From positions 633,483-697,482 of the forward strand of contig VZTI01003251.1 in NCBI GenBank assembly GCA_013397865.1: DNA of 64,000 nucleotides, read 5' to 3'. Both the position numbers and the translations under genes were made by a program. Below are positions 56,145-64,000 of this stretch, one piece after another (positions within the stretch are counted from its first letter, which is position 1; each line of letters opens with the position of its first letter). The notes beneath the pieces were generated by a model. It saw only the letters and a program-made list of their open reading frames with translations. It was not told where the DNA came from and made no database searches. Source of the DNA: Struthidea cinerea (taxonomy: Eukaryota > Chordata > Aves > Passeriformes > Corcoracidae).

Positions 56145-59100
56145 CTGTGGAGGGAAGCTCCAGTTAGTCATCAATCACCTAAGCACTCATTCTCTTTTGC
56201 AGCCTACTGAAATTTTCATCGTAATTGTTATCTTAGATGCTCAAAGTACTTCAGGGATTTTACAGAGCCGGTCATCCATCAGAATCTGAGGTTGATTTTG
56301 ATTGTCTTGCAGTGAAATCCTATGGAAATACTGTAAACGCCACCATCACCCTAAAAAAACCAACCAACAAAAAAAGTACAAAATAAAAACCAAAACAAAG
56401 CCCACAGAAATCCCCACCGTAATATGCCCTAAAGAATACTCAGGTGAGCCCAGGCTTGGACTGAGAACGGTGCACCAACACCTCACTCACAACAGCACTA
56501 GAGGGCAGGGCTGCCACTGGCTGCCACTTACTTCGGGGATATGGTTTTTAAACTAAAGAAAGTTGATCTCTTTTTGTTTGTTTTGTAAGCCTTTGAAGTT
56601 TGAGTTTGGTTTTTTTTTCCCTTTTTCTTAAAAAGCATTGTACCACGTAATGGCAAGATTTTACCTTCAGGTTACTCCACCATAACACAGTTTGTGGTAT
56701 GAAAAAAAGAGAGGAGCCCAAGTGAGACATGGTATCAAGTATTTCAAAACTACTTGCTGTGAGAAAAAAGAGTTCTGCCATCCTGATGTGTTAGCCTGCA
56801 GAAACACTCATCCAGCACTCAGGGAGATTTCCGGGAGACTCCTACCTGGCCTGCCCCAGAGTGATGCCAGGGGAAGCTGGAAGACCTGCACTGTGCCTTT
56901 GCTACTGCACGTGAGTCCGTGTTTGGAAACGGTGGGAGATGCCAAAAGAGCTTCACCTTCTGTTCAGAACAAGGTGCTGATGGAACAGAGAACTGCAAAG
57001 TGTAACAGCCCTCCTCACCTCCACCCCTGTGTTTGAGATCAGAGCTTTAATAAAAATCCCAGCATGTGCCAGTGAAGACTGGCAGGGATTCCTCCGCCCT
57101 GCATTGCCGTGAGGCTCTGACAGCACAGGAGATGCTACTTCACCTTTCTTTAAATATACCTACACGAGCCCATGCTCAGCCTCCCCTGCCCTGACAGCCT
57201 AGGCCGCAGATCTTATTGAGGGTTTCAGTGTTTCTCAGCAGTATCTGTATTTGGGAACAGATAAACACCAATAACAAATTCTACTGGATGCCTAATTGAT
57301 GTGACTTGCTTGTGAACTCCTGTTACACTGGAGGTAAGATTTGGGTTCAGGAAAGAAAAAAAAACTGGTCTGGGTCAGAAGTTTGTAGTGCACCACTGAG
57401 TTTGGTATTTGCCTTCTCTGAGAGCACACTGGGAGCATGCTCACCCCACCCAGGAATTCCACCCCATGTTTCTGTTAATAGCAGGGATCTCAGATTTTAG
57501 CAGTGCTCTTTATATCCACTCTCATTTTGTGACCCATTATTTGTAGGGCTTTTCTATTGCAGGAAAGGCTGGCAGGACTGATAGGAGGTAAATACACTGG
57601 CCCTTACTGCCACTTCTAACATCACATCAGAGTTTGCTTCTCCTCACAGTTCTGCAAAACTTCTACAGCTTCATCTCCAGCACTGCCTCTCCCCAACCCT
57701 TTCCCCTTTGAGGGCTCCTGCATGACTCCTGCCCTGCAAGTGCTGCTCAGGGAGCTGGAGTCAGGCTGTGGAGCCTTTTTTACCCAGGGACAGGACAGGG
57801 TAACCAGGAATGTACAAGGGAAGCTAAAAATGACCCATAAATCTAAATTTCTCCCAGGGGAAATTCAAAAGAAAAGTCATTGTTTGCTAACTGATCGTAT
57901 CAACACGACATTGAAAATGCTCCTGTATCTAAATATGAATCTAAAACCTGCTATGAGGAGTTAAAGGCATTCCCAAGGCTTGTGGCTTGAAATGCATGTC
58001 CTTCAAACTGTATTTCCCTGGAAATACCTCTACTCCAGAGCTGCCTGTGACTGTGGCAGTCAGGCCCAGGAGGGCATGTCCTAAGCTGAACCCTTCAGAG
58101 CGGTGCCTGGGAAAATGGGAGTAAACTGAAGGCAGAAGAAATATTTACAGCAAAATCAAGATAAAGCCTCCTTCATCAGACCTGACAGCCCTTTCCAACC
58201 CACGCAGGCTGATCCGACTGACCTTTACTTCCAAAGTCTCCAGGCCATCCTGTCAGCCCAGCCCTGTATCACACTGGACAGGCTCTGTTCAAGCTCCCAC
58301 ATCTGACCTTTCTTGTGGCTGTCCTCTCCAGTTACTGCTTCCATTTATACCCCACTTCCCACAGGTTTAAGATCCTTTCAGGTGTGAAGGGATTGCACAC
58401 CCAACCTTTACTGTCCTCCCAGGAGCAGAAACTAATTTACCTTTTCTAGTTCCAAAGGAATTTGCTACCAAAGACCAAGAAGTTTACCCTGACTTTGAAA
58501 CAGCAGTTTTCCAGCAAGGATGTACTGGAGCCTGACAGGGGGACATGAGGCCCCAAGAAGAGACACAGAAAAGGGTTGAAAGGGTCAAACCACAAGTGAA
58601 AATAGGAACAGCGTACAAAGATGACATCACCTTTCCTGCCTGAACCTCTTGAATCTTGAGGAACCTTGATCCTTTGTCCCCCAAAAAAAGTTGTTGCTAC
58701 AGAGCTAAAACCACTAAAACTAAAGCAGCATCTCCCCTTGGCGTTCCAGGCACCCTCTGCAGAGCCCCAGGCCCCTGCAGGGAGCAAGATCACGTCACCA
58801 CTGTGCAGCCACCCAACCAAACGGATGCCCTGCCCAGGAAGGGATCTCAGGTTTGCCTGAACCTCTTTTTTTTTTTTTTTAACAAACTGGAACCTTACAT
58901 ATTTTTTAAAAGCTCCTGTAAAACAGGATGAGCCACAGTTAGTAAAATAAACATTTGAAATCTGCAAAAGTAGGTAAATATGGTTAATGCAAAAGGAAAG
59001 TGGATTCGCAATCTCCTGAAGCACCAATACACAAAAGTTTTAAGCTCCTGAAAAATGGAGATAAATTAGGTATCACTTGAATATTCAAAATCAAGTGAGG

Positions 59101-62100
59101 GAGAAGTACAGCTTGAGCATTAAACAAGATGGGTGTTTTGTTGGGACATGTTTTGTTTAAAATTGAAACGTGAACATGTACCTGGACAGGTTCTGGTAAG
59201 ATGTGTGCTGCACGGGTAACAAAGCGATTCTGGTTTTCCAAAACATGAAGACCAAGAGAATCACTCCACACACAGAACATGCCTAACGCACACGCTGCAG
59301 CCAGGGAGAGGAGAAGCAAAGGCCCAGACTGCAGGACACGCTCAGCTGGCACTGAAAGCCACTTCAGCCCTGGGCAGGTGACTCTTTGGGGCACTGCCCA
59401 TGTAGCCCCCAGTCTGCCAAGGAAAAAAAAAACAAAGTATTTGTTGACCCATATTTCTTGTGCTGAACCATGAGGTTAAATACTCATGTTCCTTCTACTG
59501 AACAGATCAGATTATCCCCAGAATCTGCAGAGCCCTAAGCTTTACCCAGAAAAGTGCACTTTTCTCTGCTAGAGAGCCTTTCTTGCAGGGCTGAGCATTA
59601 TGCTGACAGCATCAGATCCTTTCTTGGTTTCATTACTTATCCAAGCTGACACTACAAGTGACTGGAGCTTGTGATAAAACCTCATTCAACCCCAGCATGG
59701 CTTCATCTGATCCCTAGCTTGTTGTCTTTCCGTGCTTGTTGAGGTGACCCTACCCCACCAAGGCCAGACCTGCCCTTTACACAGCTGTGGATAAAGGTTG
59801 TGGCCACACGAACAACTCCAATTTCATTTTCTGCTTTTGGCCTTTAAACTTCCCTCCCACAGATCAGATACGCTTTTCTCTCCTGCAGCTTTGCGATCAC
59901 TGGTTATTCCTGGTACCTAACAAATACGGGATCGTTAGCTCATTGCCCCCAGAGCACGTGAAAAGCAAGAGGACAGAGGTCCTGGTCTGCAGCCTGAAGA
60001 GACCTGTGGGTGAGCAGTGTCCCCTGAGCAGTGTTTGCCACCAAAAGCTGCTTCTGGGACAGACACAGACTCACTCCAGCCCTGCTATCACTACTTGTGA
60101 TGCTTGGAAGCAGAAACAAACAACGTCCATACTGTGCAGCGCTTCTGGTGGCATCAAGAAAGAGCAATAATGTGGCACTTGAGAGGTGATGGGATGGTGG
60201 CACTGGAGGCAGAGCCCTACACAGAGCTGGGGGAAGATCCTCCAGCAGGAAGCAATTGCCTTAAGCACTGGGCAGGAAATTAACTGGAAAAGATCAGAGA
60301 GAGTAAACAGAGTTCTTGGAACAGATTCAGCCTACAACAGACATTCTGTGAACAATGTAAGTTACCTGGAAAATTTGGTAAAGGAAGTTAAACCTGGACT
60401 TTTTTGATGTGATTTTGATGGACTTTTTATTTTGATGGATTTTTTTTTGATTTTGATGGACTTTTAAACATATTGATTAAATAATTTTAGATCTGTATTT
60501 TTTTTTACTTTTGCCCTAAATATATATTAAATGTTGATCTAGAGGAAGGTGGAGATTTCCACTGCTATTTGAGATATTGGAGTGCACTTTCAATTCAAAA
60601 TAAAGAAACTACATACCCAGGAATCTTAAGACACTTCAACAACTTCAAATTCAAGCTAAAAATAGGAAACGCTTCCCTGATGTTAGAGTCAGAGGGAGAC
60701 ACAAGAGAGTGAGTTTTAGATTATCCAGCAACTCCCATTTCCCAGCTCAGCACCAGTTTGGTATGGTGGAGCATTTTATCCTGCACTATTTTTAGGAAAC
60801 TGGGAGGTTATTAGGCATTTACCTAAATAAGGAATGTTCTAGTTCTCCCTTCTCACAGCTGCTATTCATACTTCAGGGCTCTAGTTAAACCTCTTGGGAC
60901 AAAGAGTAAGTCATGTGGAAGCATTTTGGAACAAGAGTTTTCAGTGAATTCCAAGCCTTGCTGGTCACCAAGCCTGCCGTGGATGAGACCATGGAGGACT
61001 TCCATGGGTCAGTGGCTCTGGTACCTCGTGGGCTTCTTAAAGCTCATTTAACACCTCAGCATTTGTCTCAAGAAACCTGAGGGTTTTTAACAGCAAGACA
61101 CAACAGAATAATGAGCCATTGTCAGTTAGTAATCCCAGATGCCCTCCCATGCATTCCCTGTGCCAGCCAACAGCCCCAGCACCCGCCAGCAAACCAGCAG
61201 TGACCTTACAGAGCTGGCCACGGAGGAGCAGGGCTGCCCCTCCCCACCAGTCACAGTCCTCACTGGGACAGACAAGTGTAAAGAGGCTCAGACACTGAGG
61301 AATCCCAGCAGTTCATACCCAGGGTCTCTGCTCCAGGATTGCCCTGGTCGCTGTGCCGTTGCAGAGAAAACTTCCCAGGAGCTGCACTTCCCTCCCAGCT
61401 CAGTGGATGCATCATCCTCTTGCCCAGTTCTCTGCGGGGTCAGGGTGTTTCAATCCCCACTCAGGGATAGTTATGGCTCCATATCTACTTCCAGCAGCCA
61501 ATTCAAGCCCAGGCAGCACAGCACACTCCGTGAGGAAGGAACACGAGAGAGCTTTCCAAGGATGCCTTTGTGGGCTCAGTCAAAGACAAAGAAGACGCCC
61601 GTTCCTGCAAGAACCCAGCCTGGATTCTGTCATAATCCCACCTACTGTGTGCACCTGGAAACCAAAGCCCAGGGCAGCTACTTTCTGTGCTCACTGAGCA
61701 CAAAGAACCCCCATCCTCGAGCAGCCACTGCCTGCAGTGCCCACTGCCCGGCTGGTAGAGTGCCAGCCTTGGCTCTGACCTATTACAGTTTGTATCATTG
61801 AGGCAAAGATCCTGGGGAGGCTTAGCTACAATAATGACCACGGCAACCTGACACTCCTGCATGCACCACTGCAATGTGAGTTTTCTGAGCCGACTTGGGG
61901 GTGGGGAACCCTTAGGAAAAGGATTATCCATGTTCTGTTCATTTCCAAACCCATCTCAAGGAAGATCTGGAATTCTGCTGCCTCTCCTTCCTGCCCCAGA
62001 TAACCTACTTATTTCAGACACTTCAACAGATGCAGCAAAGCACCAGAAAGGGAGCACATCAGGAAGGAAGTGTGCTGTCCAAAGCAGGTAAGTCATCCAG

Positions 62101-64000
62101 TATTTTGAAGGCAACCAGAAAGCTGAGATTTGGCTTCCCAGCACCCCCAGAGCAGTTGGTTGCAGTCAGCAGCAGTTGTTTTTCTGGTAGTTCACAGAAA
62201 AGCCAGAGAGGCTGGGAAGTTCATTCTCTCAGCTCAAATTCAGCTCTCAGATCATTTAGAATTATCAGGTAATTTCCAACCCATATTGTTTCACTCCACC
62301 AGGGGAACAGCACCACAGAGAAGCCAGGAGATGTGGCATTAATGCTTTGCATCAAACAGTGATATGGCAGAAAATCAGAGGAAAGAAATGAGCATGAGAA
62401 GATGATCTCTCCATGGACACAAATAGCTCAGAGCCAGCTCCTCACTGCCACAGGGACACAGCTGGGTTCTCCCTGCAGGAAGACGCAGCTGATAGAACAC
62501 GTCCAGCACAGCCAGCAGCTGGAATGCAACAGCAGAATGGGACCAGCCCCACCTGGGAGCCCAGCAAGAGCCCTCAGCTGTTCAGCACTGCTGAGCTACA
62601 GACACTGGAGGCATAACCTGATATCACACCACAATGCACAAACAAAGCACAGCAAGCTCGGGATCTCCCCAGGGACCCAGGGGTGCTGTGTGCCAGTGTC
62701 CCTGGGGGAAGCACAGCATCAATTCTCCAGAGCCATCATCATGCACGGGGTCAGGAATCCAGCCTGAAGGACAGCCTGAAGGCCTCTCTGCAATGCAGCA
62801 TTTTCCCCTTCAGAGCCAAGTGCTGGCAAACTGCAGAAAACCCACAAGCACTGCACGTTTTTTCTCTTTCATTAAATATGCTGGTTTTGCAAAATAAAAT
62901 CCTTAAAAAAACCAGGAACGTGGTCATTCATCCGTCACCGCTCTCTGGTGAGCCACCTCCTTGCCTTGCCCTTGCAGGTACACAGGCTTCAGGCCAAATC
63001 CCAGATAAACCTGGAGCACAAACCAGTCTCCATCAGGTGCCCAAATGCAGTGGGGAGCAGAAGAGTGGGTGCAGTGCTCTAATGCACAACATTTGACCTG
63101 TTCTCCACCCCACCTCCCCCAAGCCCTGGGTCCGTGCCCTCAGCAGCCCAGCTGGGAAGGCCACCAAAGCCACTGCGTGTCAGTGACAACCACAACAGGG
63201 AGTGTCTGTGAGAGCTGACTGCCTCCCAGGATGGAACACGAGCCAAGGAGGTGGCATACAGGAGCTCTCACACTGATGCTGTAACACCACCATCAATTTG
63301 GTGACAGTGGAGCACCTTACGGGCTGGTGGAAATGGAAGCATTAACAGCACATGTTGCTATTAAAAATGTAATTACGGGCTTTTTTAAAATTTCTCTCCA
63401 GGCAAATGAATTTGTCTTTGTTTCCTGCTTTCCAGAGGTGTTATCTGGAATTACTATCTCAGCAACTCCTCTGCCTCCATGCTTGCCAGCTTGGGTTTTA
63501 TATTCACTACAGCAAGCACATTTTGTGGTTGTTCTAGAGAGGGATGAAGTACGAATCTGACAAAAACAAAACCTCATCACACCCAAAGAGCCATGACATT
63601 TTCCTAACACAACTATTTATACCAACTTGAGAACTGTCTCCAGTGAGCACAAGGAAGCAGGACTCACTTGTACCCAATCAGTTAAAAAAGAGAAGTGGCT
63701 CCACACAAGTGTTCTCAAACACCAAAACAAATCATCCCTGCAGCCTTCCGAGCCACTCATTAAAACAAAGCCGGGCAGCAAAAAGCACCACTCCAAACTT
63801 GTGTTTCAAACTGATGTGTGACGTGTTTCTTACACTGGTGGTACGAAACTGGGGGCAGTGGCTGGTACAGCTGACGGCTCTGCTGCCATTCAGCCGGACC
63901 CTGACAGGATGGAGAACTGAGCAGAGAGCAGCCTCGTGAGGCTCAGCAAGGGCAAGTGGTTCTGCACCTGGGGACGGATAACCCCAAGCATTAGAACAGG
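56145..64000 (-). other. CARHSP1: CARHSP1 intron reaching the right edge of the window
   Basis: No exon for the front half of the cold-shock domain was found on either strand, so this is probably one long CARHSP1 intron of at least 7.8 kb. Long open frames occur (58446-59027 on -, 193 codons; 61139-61801 on +, 220 codons) but they have no domain and look accidental. Low-complexity patches include a T-run at 58866-58880 and a short repeat at 60408-60466. Confidence 0.65.
60408..60466. repeat. Short T-rich local repeat
   Basis: GATTTTGATGGACTTTT occurs at both ends of the block, with a TTTTGATGGATTTT variant between. It is a small local duplication within the putative CARHSP1 intron. Confidence 0.8.

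Noticed and set aside
58446..59027. A 193-codon - strand open frame inside the CARHSP1 intron
   Set aside because: It encodes poly-lysine from a T-run on the opposite strand and shows no domain. It is not bounded by convincing splice sites for CARHSP1.
1..64000. CRISPR arrays, insertion sequences, phage, toxin-antitoxin or other prokaryotic systems
   Set aside because: The DNA is vertebrate nuclear: spliced genes, CR1 remnants, CpG-rich promoters. No spaced direct-repeat array or prokaryotic operon structure is present.
1..64000. tRNA, rRNA or snoRNA genes and endogenous retroviral sequence
   Set aside because: I found no cloverleaf with A/B boxes, no rRNA-like block, no convincing box C/D or H/ACA host-intron arrangement, and no LTR or retroviral coding similarity by eye. 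A covariance-model search (Infernal with Rfam) would be needed to exclude small RNAs.

Overview
This window is nuclear genomic DNA from a vertebrate, almost certainly a bird. It holds large multi-exon genes with GT-AG introns, CpG-rich promoter stretches and degraded CR1-type LINE fragments. The gene order ABAT > TMEM186 < PMM2 > CARHSP1 < matches the conserved vertebrate block seen at human 16p13.2. The species cannot be named from the sequence alone. There is no sign of a bacterial, viral or otherwise foreign system; repeats make up only a small part of the window.

Layout. Positions 1-14452 contain no protein-coding gene I can recognise. They hold two minisatellite-like arrays (1-95 and 2141-2320) and a CpG-rich stretch at 5940-6990. 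That stretch includes an 18-bp RFX/X-box-like palindrome and is the best candidate for the ABAT promoter and first non-coding exon. A CR1 fragment lies at 13611-13962. ABAT (+ strand, mitochondrial GABA transaminase) has all 15 coding exons between 14512 and 42132. They join in phase into a 500-residue protein with every catalytic residue I could check in place. A long 3' UTR probably runs to about 44220. TMEM186 (- strand, a mitochondrial complex I assembly factor) lies tail-to-tail with ABAT. Its main exon is 45522-46259, and its first coding exon is probably only three codons long (46895-46903).

PMM2 (+ strand, phosphomannomutase 2) starts at 47003, only 99 bp from the inferred TMEM186 start codon. 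The two genes therefore share a head-to-head promoter, which contains a 55-N assembly gap (46909-46963). All eight PMM2 coding exons are present (47003-52777, 247 residues). Its first intron uses a non-canonical GC-AG splice pair. PMM2 and CARHSP1 are again tail-to-tail. Only the last coding exon of CARHSP1 (55982-56144, - strand) is inside the window; everything to the right appears to be CARHSP1 intron.

The four genes do not form one pathway. ABAT and TMEM186 act in mitochondria, PMM2 supplies mannose-1-phosphate for glycosylation in the cytosol, and CARHSP1 is a cytoplasmic cold-shock-domain RNA-binding protein. Their arrangement (tail-to-tail, head-to-head, tail-to-tail) makes shared promoter and 3'-end regulation the most interesting aspect. 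I found no strong evidence for a previously undescribed system. The observations most worth a second look are the PMM2 GC-AG intron, the gapped bidirectional promoter with the very short TMEM186 first exon, the X-box palindrome upstream of ABAT, a G-quadruplex motif in the PMM2 3' UTR and closely spaced opposed poly(A) signals between PMM2 and CARHSP1.
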